Positions 53,800 through 64,000 of a stretch of DNA of 64,000 bases are shown in pieces. Positions within the stretch are counted from its first letter, which is position 1; every line of letters begins with the position of its first letter. The translations under genes and the position numbers were made by a program. The notes beneath the pieces were generated by a model, which was not told the origin of the DNA, made no database searches, and saw only the letters and a list, made by a program, of their open reading frames with translations. This stretch comes from Sanderia malayensis. Lineage: Eukaryota > Cnidaria > Scyphozoa > Semaeostomeae > Pelagiidae. The DNA lies in the NCBI GenBank assembly GCA_013076295.1, contig RQOL01000906.1, positions 558,001 through 622,000 on the forward strand, read 5' to 3'.

Positions 53800-56700
53800 A
53801 TGTCTGGCTCAGAGATAACTAAACAAAATTGGTTTCTCAAGGTATTTCAGATTCATCTATTTATATGCGGTCTAAAGTCAATAGTTTGGTGTGTACTAGA
53901 CCAGACCGAGACTCAATGCCTGCATTTACTTGTAATTTCAGATTGGAAAAGGCCATGTAGTTTTTGTCCAACTTTACATTTTATCGTCCAAGTCAGATAA
54001 AGTCGCGTATTTTATTGACAAGTTACAAGTACAGGTAACTTCATTTCAATTTCAGAGCCATATCTATTGAACTAAAATTCAAGTCTGCTTGTTTTAACCT
54101 CAAAGTTTCTGAAATTCTGAAACTTTTTTTTAGTCTATACTGAAATCACTGAAAGAGCCAATTACATCAAGGATGAAAGATTTCATGCAATACAAAAAAA
54201 TAACCAAAGCTGCAAAATCTGAATTCAAAATAATGACTGGTAATATTCAGCAAGGGCACCCACTCTTCTGATCCGAACCCAACAAGAGGGTGAGGGTACC
54301 CATGTCCATTACCCTTGGAAAAGTCCCTAATTTTATTCATTTTGTTTCATTCTCATTCATTTTCCTCTAAGTTTCCCTCATGTGACTGGTCTACTTTGCA
54401 GTATTTTGCAGTATTATTACTGCTAGTATTATTACTACTATTTGAGTACTTTGCAGTACTCAAATAGTAGTAATATTGATATTAGAAATGTTTTTCATAA
54501 ACTTTGACACTTGCTGCCCTGTTCAATTCTTCAATGCCCTCTGGTTTCAGCTTTCATTTAATTTATGGCTCAATTACTTCATAGACAATGGAGTAAAGTT
54601 AACATATTACTTCAGAAAGAATTCATGCAGAGATTGCATAATTATTCAGAATAATTCAAAGGTATTCAGGCAAACCAACTGCTTCAAATTAAAGTCAAGT
54701 TTTATCTATTTATTTGAGATGTTGTAATTTATGCCCTGTGATAAATACACAGTGAATTGTCATTGTGATGTTTTAATAATTAATTTTAACTATACAATTT
54801 TTACCAACTTCCTTCTTTCATTTATAGACAGTATTTTCTGGAAATCTCTGTGATAAAGGTATGTTATTCTTTAAATTGTTATTATTATTATTCGTTAAAG
54901 TTATGTTTTCCATTTTGTTTGAATTTAGATACTCTGTCTCAAAACAAGGCATTCTCACAATATAATATAATAATGCTCCATGTTGTTGATCTTTAGAAAA
55001 TTTTTCTGCACTCCCTGTTTTTCAAGAAAGGCTGATTGTGACTGTTGATTTCAACACCAAGAGCAATGAGGTATTGCTATTAAATTTAGATCAGAACGTT
55101 ACATTCTACTTCATTTTTTCTTAACACTTACAGTGGAATCCCGCTATAACGAACCCCGCTTATAACGAACTTCCCGCTATTTCGAACTAAAACTCCGGTC
55201 CCTTGGATTCTGGGAAATAAATCCTACTGTAAATACTCCCTGTATAACGAACCCTGGATATAACGAACTTTCGTTATTATGAACCAAACTTCCGATCCCC
55301 TGACCACAAATTTTTCAAGTTCTGGATGTGCTTCAACACAAAGAAGGTAGAAGAGGGGAAGGTGCAGTTTATGACATGTTCTAGACAACTGGAAGTTAGT
55401 TTATAATATTTAGAGTTGTTTGATAAACATAGCTGGAAGGTAGCTGTAATAAATGCAGCTAGTATACATGTTCTTGGATTGCTTGGTTTGATGCAGTGTG
55501 TTTAAATATACTTGTTAATAACTACGCAGTAACATGTTCAGCACAAGTGGTTAGCACTTGTGCTTGCCACGCATGAAATAGCGGTTCGAATCTCATGCAA
55601 GCCACTAGGAATAGCTGAGCGACATAAATGAGGGCCGGTACCCCGGGGATCTACTTTCTCTTGTAGATCCCCGGGGTACTGCCCGGTTCGGAATGGTTCC
55701 TCGGCAGAAACGCCGAGAAAACCATCCTCCCCGGTTAGGATACTCAATCTAGTACACCGGGGGACAATTGCCATTGCAGAGTTGCCACACTCCCCACTTT
55801 GTCTCGTTTTGCCAAGTGCATAAGGCACAGTCGAATTCAAAACCCAGTGGCATTTTCGCTCTGGCATTTGTCCCGATTATATATACACCGCTCAAACTAC
55901 TGCCAGAAATCATTGGCATGGATTTTCTTGTTGTGGGAATCCCAGATATATTCGCGTGCGCAATGGAGCGATGCTCTGTTCATGTGGTCAGCGTTCTTTT
56001 GGACTGGAACAGCAATAATGCACCAACGTGCCAAGCAAATCAATAGTTGAGCAGCAACATGCATGACGCCATGACAATCCTGGATTTCAGCAGTCGCCAT
56101 CTTGTTTTGGATAACATAAACTTTTTTCAGTTTTCAAAGCCCGAATACTTGAGGGAGGGTTCAATAGACATTTCGGCCCATTTGTGTTTGGAATTCTTCA
56201 TAAAAAATTTCCCTTCTGTACAACGAACTCCCGCTATTGCGAACAATTTTCTCGGTCCCTACAGAGTTCGTTATAGCGGGATTCCACTGTATTATGATCA
56301 GGATAATATGGAAAGAACACCATCTTGGTCTTGTGGCATTCTTTGTCCATTTTTTGGGTGTTGTTCTAAACTCACTCTGCTTAGTGTGATAATATAGAGT
56401 ATGTACTATCTTTGTTATATTTTTATCGCTTTGCTTTGCTATATTAAGACATTTTGTTACATTTTTATCTTTAATGCATACAAATGAAATATAACTATAT
56501 TTAAATAGATCATTAATGCTTTTACATTATTTAATGATTTGAAATTTCTCCCTAGGTCTGCAGAGGATCAGGATCTTTGGCACATTTAAGCGAATATTTT
56601 TCAGGTAGTGTCAAAGAGGCTACTTTCTCAGGACAAAAGAAGAAAAGTTCTCTTTCTAAAATGTATGTATTTTTTATTTAAATATACTTTATTTATGCTT

Positions 56701-58637
56701 GTAGAACTGCCTTAAATCCATCTCATAACAATTGTATTTGTATCTGAAAATAATTTTGTAAGTAGTTTGATAATGTCATTGTAGTAAGTTAAAGCTGGCT
56801 GCTAAAGGGAAGAAAATACAACAAGATGATGATTTGCACTCAGCTAGTCACGATGCTGCCAAGGCATCAAATGGTGCAGCTGATATAGCTAAAATATGCA
56901 AGCAATTCGAGTTCAAACAAAAAGATCTCAAAAGCATGCAAAAAAATGCAAATGCGAATTGTAGCGATGTGGGTCCAACCACGTGTGGAATAAACGAAAT
57001 GGATAGAAGAAGTAGCGTTTCGGAAGCTCAGAAAAATCAAGAGTTTTTCAATCAACAGAGAATGAAAGATTCTGAAGACAACTGCTCATCGTCGGAACAT
57101 GAAGTCTTGAATATTGGCGAAAAAAATACTGCGTTTGAAGACGAGGCCTGTAACAATAGCAACGCGGGGGATGCAGATGTAGTTGAAGTGCACGACAAAG
57201 GACTGAAGCGAAAGCAATTTGCAGAGTCGAATATTGGCGAAGACGTTCACAATGAAAATAGGAATCAAATACTTAAGGGAAAGAGAAGGAAGCTGCGAAA
57301 AAGATCTACAAGCAAGTTAGCATTGAAAAGAAGAAAACAAACTTCGCTAGATGAAAAACCCATTTCAGTTGATGATTACAACGATGTTTGTTTGGATAAT
57401 GTAAGGTTAGAAAAGGTTCTTTGTAGCTCTGTCATAAAAAATCATTATTTTATACTGCACTGGGCTTATTTTGCTTTTCAATAATCGTTACAATCTTTTG
57501 AGTTTAATTTTTTTTAATTTTAGCTGTGTGTCACAATTAGACACGATTCAAATTTGTAATTTGGTTAGAAATATGGAAAGAGATATACGGGATATATTTG
57601 AAGGGAAGGTGAGTAGTCAAATTTAAATCTTCGAATCAAGGTTTGTCTGTTTTTTTTGCATCGATCATTGTCATTTCTTGGGCCCCGAGACGCGATCGTA
57701 CGACCGTTGGATTGTAGCATAGTCAATGAAAGTACAACTTTATTGACTATAATCAGTACTCGACGCTAATACGTAGAGATATTGACTATGGGTTTCGTAT
57801 TGAACATATGTGGATTCGCAGCGATAGAATCTTGCACGTCTACGAGATGTATAGGTGTTATTGCTATGCAATGTTTAGATTGAATTTTGTTATTTGTATA
57901 GTCCTTTTCTGCAAGACATCAAGACTACAAGCAAGGAGGCAAAAAGCGAGGTAAATCAAGTCTGAAGCAGGGTGGAATTTCTTTTTGGCTCAGACCTCAA
58001 GTCCTTGTAACCTCGAATATATCCAGGCATATTCAAGGGTTGCCTCTCTTGTACGCAAATACAGATTATTAATTTTTTTTTTCTCACAAGCGGAATTGGC
58101 CTTTAAAGTTCATTTTGGACGCTTCACGGAAGATCAACAGGACTCTATTACCCATTGCCTTCAGCAAATGTTCTGCTACAAGCACACGAAGGTATTTATG
58201 TATCTAATAAGAAGCAATAAGATGGAGAGATAGTATACACTCCTATGCAGTCTGTTCTACTAATGATATTATCTATCTATCTATCTATCTATCTACCAGT
58301 ATACTGACGGCCTTCTAAAAAGGAGCTAAAAGCTTATATTAGCTTATATTATATATTAGCTTTTATTATCTTATGAAGCTTATATTATCTTCTATCGCAG
58401 TATTTGGACTATATTCTCAAGGTGCTTGTTCCTGAAACAATGATAGCCATCGTGGAGAAGATCAACAAAGACATCAATCGCTCGGAGGTAAAATCACAGC
58501 CAACTGACTTTCAGCTTTATGGCCCATCTTATATCTCATGTGAATTAATTTACTTTAAACGAATATCGATGCAGAAATATCGTGTTTGAATCGTTTTCCA
58601 GGCAGAGAAAATACTCGCTGATTGTTCAATAGAATGA
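53800..58637 (+). CDS. Uncharacterised nuclear-type protein, 11 exons
   Basis: I do not recognise it with confidence. Eleven plus-strand exons sum to 1335 nt, 444 residues, frame closed: 53800-53841, 54134-54239, 54832-54858, 54997-55070, 56556-56662, 56785-57405, 57524-57608, 57902-57950, 58091-58191, 58401-58487 and 58602-58637. The large exon 6 is charged and low complexity with basic nuclear-localisation-like runs (KGKRRKLRKRSTSK, LKRRK) and acidic segments. Exon 5 has QKKKSSLSK. The C-terminal helical region (HFGRFTEDQQDSITHCLQQM, YLDYILKVLVPETMIAIVEK) weakly recalls the C-termini of PWWP3/MUM1-type proteins, but no PWWP domain is visible. Exon 6 ends at a GTTAGA donor chosen to keep frame. 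A Tigger-like element with a tRNA-like SINE lies in intron 4 (55071-56555). The start Met is uncertain. Confidence 0.6.
55540..55800 (+). repeat. tRNA-derived SINE-like segment
   Basis: ACAAGTGGTTAGCACTTGTG matches a tRNA box A region, and GCGGTTCGAATCTC about 40 bases later matches box B (GGTTCGAATCC). A non-coding tail with a 17 bp-stem hairpin follows. Inserted within the Tigger-like element. Confidence 0.6.
55638..55679. repeat. Perfect 17 bp GC-rich hairpin
   Basis: GTACCCCGGGGATCTAC (55638-55654) and its exact reverse complement (55663-55679) with an 8-base loop TTTCTCTT. Each arm also contains the palindrome CCCCGGGG. Very stable predicted stem. Confidence 0.9.
58271..58295. repeat. 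(ATCT)n microsatellite
   Basis: About six tandem ATCT units in an intron of the 53.8 kb gene. Confidence 0.9.
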
Positions 58638-59145
58638 TTGCTGTACACAAAGAAACTGCCATAGGTAGGAGAGTTGTGTGTGTGTATATACCATTTATCA
58701 ATGATCAATCGACAACAGAACGTAACCTGCCATTCTTGGCAATACTTAACAACTATTAAGGAGGAGGTTCATTTAACTATTAAAGAGGAGGTTCATTTGC
58801 GAAATTAAGTTGTAAAACATAATTTCACAAAATGCAAATTAACCAATAGAAATTAAGGCCTAATCAAACTACCTATCCCTTATATATATATACGTTCGGT
58901 AAAGATAGTTCTGTTACAATAAAAGTGAATTTATAAAAATTGGTGATTAAAATTACCTTGGCGGCTAAAATCATTAATGAATGTTACCCGTGCATCATAC
59001 ATTACACAAAAATGTTTTGTAAAATACTATGTATCAAAGCAGTTTTTGTGAATAAAAAGACGAATGAATATTGCGGGGTTTATTCCCAAGAAAGAAAACA
59101 AATGAATTGTCTGAAATCGGTTGATTTTATTGCGTTGACCCATTA
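58638..59145. other. Tail-to-tail intergenic region
   Basis: Between the 53.8 kb gene and the beta-helix gene. No gene seen. Confidence 0.6.
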
Positions 59146-62100
59146 CTACAATGTGTCAGTTTCAGGGTTGACTTTTCCAATATCGGTCATTTGTCTTGAT
59201 AGTCGCTGATTCTGTTGTTGTTGCTGAGCTCTTCGTCTCTTCTTGTTCCATTTTTGCAAGAATCGAACTGCTTTGGTGAGAAATAAAATCAATGCGAACA
59301 CATACGTGATAACGAGGATCAAAGCCGAGAAACCATGACGATATGAGGCGTTGTTAACAGATTGCAGGTTTGCAAGGATAACAAGACAGAGGAGGTACAT
59401 GGCTTCAATCCTGTTCGCCCAACGGTTCTTCTTGCTGTATGGCCAAGCTAAGCAGTGCACAGCAAATATCAGAGAACATGCCACAGTTAATACTATCTGT
59501 TTAGAGAAAGGAATATCAATGTTTTTAAACAAATGCAGATTAAGTTATCATACGCAAATCTATGATCACAAATGCGAATCTGCGATTTACATTCACGGAT
59601 CACAGCTGTCTGGATTTTAACAATAACTTGCACCATGAACTATAGCTGTCTTCGTTTAGAAATTAATTTGCACCATGGACTATAGTTTTCTACGCTTAGA
59701 CAACAACTTGCACTACAAAATATGGATCTAAATAAAAATATGTCTACGTTTGGACAATAACTTGCACCATGAAATATAGCTGTTTATATTTGGACAATAG
59801 CGTGCACCATGGACGACTATGCGTGTCAAAGGTATGGAATAGAAAACTTGACTTACCTGCTTGATATTCCAATCTTGAATAAAAACATATATAGCGACGA
59901 GTGCTTGCCTTCTCACAAGATCGACAGCCCACCACCATCCTCTCTCTTTGCCAACGTAATGCTCCCACCATCGGCTGGTTCTGGTGGCACACGCCTGGCA
60001 AGCTTTTTCAGCCTTTTGAGCACAAGGCGAACATGGCTCTAATTCATCTCCACCTGCTTTCCGCGTTTGGCCATGGTCCCTCGCCAACTTCACTCCACAT
60101 TTCGAGCAATTACCTTTAGGCTGGAATCTCCTTGAAATTACAAAAAACAATAGCCGGTTGTCAACGAGACTTTAACTGGGTTATTCGTACAATTACCTCG
60201 TGATGTTGTTACGAATTAAAGGATTGCAAACACCGCACTATACCCACTTTAGGCCTTCAGCAATCGAATCGATTACTGGTTGGTGGATCCGCACCCAACG
60301 GTAGGTATCAGGTCCCTTGTGAACGACGTAGCATATGATTGGTATGGGCAGAAATAGCAAAAAGAACCAGACGAGAACAGCGACAACGAGAAAACCGAGA
60401 TGAAAACCTTGGTAACATTCCCAGCTACCGTCATAAAAGAAGACTTTTTTATCTGCAATGCAAGAGGAAAAAGCTGTATCTACAAGAAGACAAATTTATC
60501 TATAAATCTACCGAGCATGCAGTTTATAAAGCGTTATATTTATTTACGAGTTGACACTATATGCGGAGAAGTTGACACTATTGTAGCAGTGTATTGTAGG
60601 TATTTACAATTTGACAAGGTTTCACAATGATTGGAAAGAATTGACCTGGTGGGCACTCATAACTTACCTCCAACATTAACACAGTGGAGAAGTGCCAAGC
60701 TTGTTTCAACCAGATATTTGTACATGAGAATCATGAGAACCAGAAAGCATTGAAACGGTCGACTTCTTGTCAGATTGATCTTACGACGCATGACGAATAT
60801 GGCAATAAGAACAATCAATACTTCTGCAGGAGTGACGTAATTCAGGGCAGTTGTTCCCAAATTACCGAGATCAGGCACGGCGCATGTGGAGAATGGATAC
60901 TCGGTCGGTCGGCCCAGATCGCTGATGCCCGATACCAAATGAACGATGTCGCCAACAATATCGTTTGGCTTGAATAAAAACGGCAGCACTTGGATGTAGA
61001 AGAGTATGCCTCGTAGATCCGATGGAATATTTGGATTAAAGAAGATGATCAAGAGAGTGAATACAAGAACGACGAACATCGAGATCGCAAGAAACCAACC
61101 AGTGCCATTACAATCACGACATTCCGTCGACCTCACTCCCAAACTGAGGCCATCTTTACATCGACCACATAGTATGTTCTCCCGTCCTTCAATGCAAAGT
61201 TTGTCTGGGTTCCTTGCGTCGTACAAGCAGCCACGTTTTCCTTGCTCCTTTTGGCATTCACAGTAGCCCCTGGGACATATGCTCGTGACAAACTTCCCAT
61301 TCACCATACCACCCCAATAGCCTTCTTTCAAATAGACATATCGTCCTTTACTGCACCTGAAATATGAAGCGTGCCTTACGTTATATGCATCAATTGTAAA
61401 AGCAACAGTAACGTCAGACCAATCAACCCCGATTTAACTCGTCAAAAAAGAAAGTATAGGTAATTTTATGGGTCGATTATCGTGAGCTCACGTTGCAACG
61501 GCTGATGAATCAACTTTGCGACGGAAACGAGTTCGAGACAAAAGACGTTTAAACTGGTTCTACTGGTAGCATGCAAAAACTCCGCACACAAGAACCTGCT
61601 TGTTTTGCATCCATTCTGGTTTTAAAAAACAATATGCCATTGTTTCTTCCATCATTTTAAGCAGAAATATCAGCCCGGAGGTTCCTTCCATACAGGTTTT
61701 TGCTGTACCGGGTTGAACGTCTTACCTTTCTATGCCATTGATATTGGAATTGCAAACGCAAGTGCCGTTGCGGTATTCGAATCCTGGGTGGCATTGCAAA
61801 GTGGAAAACGTGAGATCCTCCTCCACAAGAAAACTTGACTGCGTGGCAGACAAACGAAGATACTCCTGATCAGAAACATTTGCAGTCTGGTGATACACTT
61901 TTGTCGAAGGCACTTGGATGACAACATCCAGCCTGTGCTTCACATCTGGTGGCAAAACAAAGTACTGTTGGCCAAAAGCAACCTGGCTTGTTGAATTGCG
62001 CTGTTTAATAATGTGCTCCACAGATGGCACACTGTAGACTCTGTTGCCAAGCTGATCAGTGGCACTTATGTTCAGCGATAAGTCCTCTCCAGGAGCAGCC

Positions 62101-64000
62101 TAGAAGTTCAACATAGAGCTATGGTTTGACACAATAGTGCAGTGTGATAGTAGTCTTCGTTGCATGCAAACTTAACTGGTTTCTTTGAACAGCTTTGTTG
62201 AATTGAATTGAGTTGAAACGATTTTTCAATTCAACTCAACTCAACTGATTGACACAGATCCTCCTGAGATTTAATTCAGATTACGCTGGTATATCAAAAT
62301 GTCTCAATTACAGTCAATCGTGCTGAAATGTTACATACCTGCAGACCTCCAGGAAAGAGCGTTAAAAAATCAAACACATCAGTGGCAATATCGGCCTGGC
62401 GTCCAGTCACTGTTGCTACTTGTCCTTCGCGATGCAAAAAATTACCAGAATAAACAATCTTATTTCCCCAACGAAGGGATTTATGCACATTTGAATGCGG
62501 TGGATGCTCGTCCCATAGGCAATCAATCAGACTCTTGACATAGATTGCAGCTCCTTTGAGTGAAGCACTGTTGTTGTGGAATTCAGCTAATGACTGGAGA
62601 ATACAAAGATGGAAATTATTAATAATAGATATCGAAGAAGCTCTAAAAGCACAAATTTTTATGTTTCAAAAAGGAGGTTTATTGGAGAAGGGGCCTCAAA
62701 AAATTCTTAAATTTCAGAAAACAGTTCGCGGAAAACAACCCTAAGATAATTTTTATAAAGCTTTTCTTTTTTGCAACCAATCACAATTTCATCATTGTTC
62801 GCAGTTTCTAAAATAAGGGGGGCTTCATGTGTCAAAAGAGGGCCTTATTAGAGAGGGGGTCCTAACAGAATTTTTACTGCAATTATCATTTCATTGCCAC
62901 TTGATAATTACTTTTTAATTTAAGCATAAGTACTTGTTAAGTGTTGCATAATGCATTACCGTCCATTGAGATGGTGGAACTTTTGCTTGTGAATACTGAA
63001 GAAAGCAGCCAGGATTGTATGGATACGTGGTTTCTTGTAGAGCCACTGCTTCAACATACAATCCACCTCCTCTGAAATCAGCATGATTCCCTGTGATGAC
63101 AAGATGACTGTGTGGATACAAAATGAGTTTGGATGTATCGGCAACGTAAATCGCTCCGCCTTGCTTTCCCTTGTTGTTTTTCAGGACAAGTTTTCCTTTC
63201 ACGTGTATCGTGCATGCAGACACGTAAATTGCACTGCCCTGGATGTTTGACGAAAGAACATTTTCCCCACTGAATTCAATGCCAAGTCTTGTGCTGAGTA
63301 TTGCTCCAGGGTATTCTTTTGAATTCCTGCTTGGCTTGTGTCCATGTATGGTACAGTTGACAAGGCTCGGAAGAACTGGTGCCACTCTACCAAGTGGTAA
63401 ATTCAACAACAACCTCAGTGCTGAGCCAGACATAGCAGTATTCTCTGAAATCTGAACCCTGTGCATTGAGAATCTTATTAAGCCACTTCTGTCTGCATCA
63501 AATGGATCTTTGCTGTTGAAGATTATCTTCATTGCTCCACCAACCATTGCATCGTTCTTAGTGATGTTGCAATCTTTGAGACTTGCAGAATTATCATGTG
63601 CCCAGTCCCAGGAAGAGAACAACACCCCACCACCAGTTTGGGAGACCAAATTCTTTGTAATAGAACAGTTTTCTAGTTCCAATTGATTTCCAGTTGTATG
63701 ATGGATGAAACTAAGGAACAGTCCCCCACCATATGTCCCTCTGTTCCCTTCAAAGTGACAGCTTTTTATCTTGACTCTGTTTTTTGAAGAATTAAAAGCA
63801 TGGATCACACTCAGTCCACCACCGGTTGCATAATAGTTTGCTAATATTCTAACTTTTCCGGTGTCATGACTGATCACTGATTCCTGTCTGTTTACGTAAG
63901 CCTCGCTAAATAAGAACCGAGATGAATGGATTTCAACTGAGCAATCCATTCCATTTTGAAACATGACTCCAAGGCTTCCACCAAGCGAGGTATTGCCAAA
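59146..64000 (-). CDS. Beta-helix ectodomain plus Cys-rich plus multi-pass membrane protein, 5' end outside window
   Basis: Large predicted cell-surface receptor or channel-like protein. Seven minus-strand exons: 64000-62960 (open to the edge), 62593-62339, 62099-61726, 61356-60668, 60452-60244, 60120-59857 and 59496-59146, 1060 residues here, frame closed. The N-terminal part has repeated GGG(L/V)-x-hydrophobic and N-x-(A/G)-x-x-GGA rungs (TGGGLSVI, YGGGLFLSF, GGAMKIIF, GGAIYVADT, RGGGLYVEA) typical of right-handed parallel beta helices. A linker with many N-glycosylation sites follows, then a Cys-rich module (GYCECQKEQGKRGCL, CGRCKDGLSLGV, CRDCNGTGW). The rest has roughly eight to nine hydrophobic spans, a CxxC-type cluster (CSKCGVK...CSPCAQKAEKACQAC) between spans, and a charged/poly-Gln tail. 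Similar architectures occur in marine invertebrates. The membrane part may be a TRP-like or receptor module, not proven. Confidence 0.75.

Larger units (their letters stand above)
55131..56289. mobile_element. Tigger/pogo-like inverted-repeat element, TA target duplication
   Basis: The left end CAGTGGAATCCCGCTATAAC and its reverse complement at the right end (GTTATAGCGGGATTCCACTG) are perfectly matched over more than 20 bp, flanked by TA on both sides. Second-order repeats (TATAACGAACTT, ACGAACTCCCGCTAT) lie inside both ends. No transposase ORF; about 1.16 kb. Contains a SINE-like segment and a strong hairpin. In intron 4 of the 53.8 kb gene. Confidence 0.85.

Overview
The window is nuclear DNA of an animal. 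Most genes are split by spliceosomal introns with GT-AG borders, and the gene set is typical of metazoans: ABCC10, BTB-kelch, pecanex-4, DCAF4, PPM1A/B, ARMT1, SDE2 and torsin. The AT-rich sequence, modest introns (about 100-1500 bp), many short inverted-repeat elements, and a beta-helix/multi-pass membrane protein suggest a non-bilaterian or early-branching marine invertebrate (cnidarian or sponge). That placement is inference only; the sequence does not settle the phylum. A 100-N run at 22571-22670 marks a scaffold gap.

Layout. 1-7.6 kb: minus-strand 5' two-thirds of an ABCC10/MRP7 transporter, with the 3' end outside the window. 7.9 kb: tRNA-Arg(ACG). 8.5-11.0 kb: plus-strand BTB-BACK-kelch gene. 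11.7-17.8 kb: minus-strand pecanex-like 4. 18.4-23.8 kb: minus-strand DCAF4-like WD40 gene containing the gap. 24.4-25.0 kb: an unassigned ORF. 25-28 kb: gene-free, holding nested DNA elements. 28.1-31.7 kb: PPM1A/B-type PP2C phosphatase. 32.2-34.8 kb: ARMT1. 35.3-38.3 kb: SDE2, divergent from a single-exon torsin-4-like gene (38.6-39.9 kb). 40.2-51.6 kb: three minus-strand paralogues of an unrecognised secreted, probably GPI-anchored protein; the third has a frameshift. Between the second and third lies a recent 4.5 kb insertion with split direct repeats. 53.8-58.6 kb: a plus-strand 11-exon gene for an unidentified nuclear-type protein. 59.1-64.0 kb: minus-strand 3' part of a large beta-helix plus cysteine-rich plus multi-pass membrane protein, with the 5' end outside the window.

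Exon models were built by reading splice sites by eye and checking that summed exon lengths keep frame. ABCC10, KLHL, PCNX4, PP2C, ARMT1, SDE2, the 53.8 kb gene, GPI copies A and B and the beta-helix gene all close in frame. DCAF4 does not close completely, and GPI copy C is one base short. The genes are mostly unrelated housekeeping loci. The locally amplified GPI-type family and the repeat-rich insertion beside it are the accessory, fast-changing part of the window.
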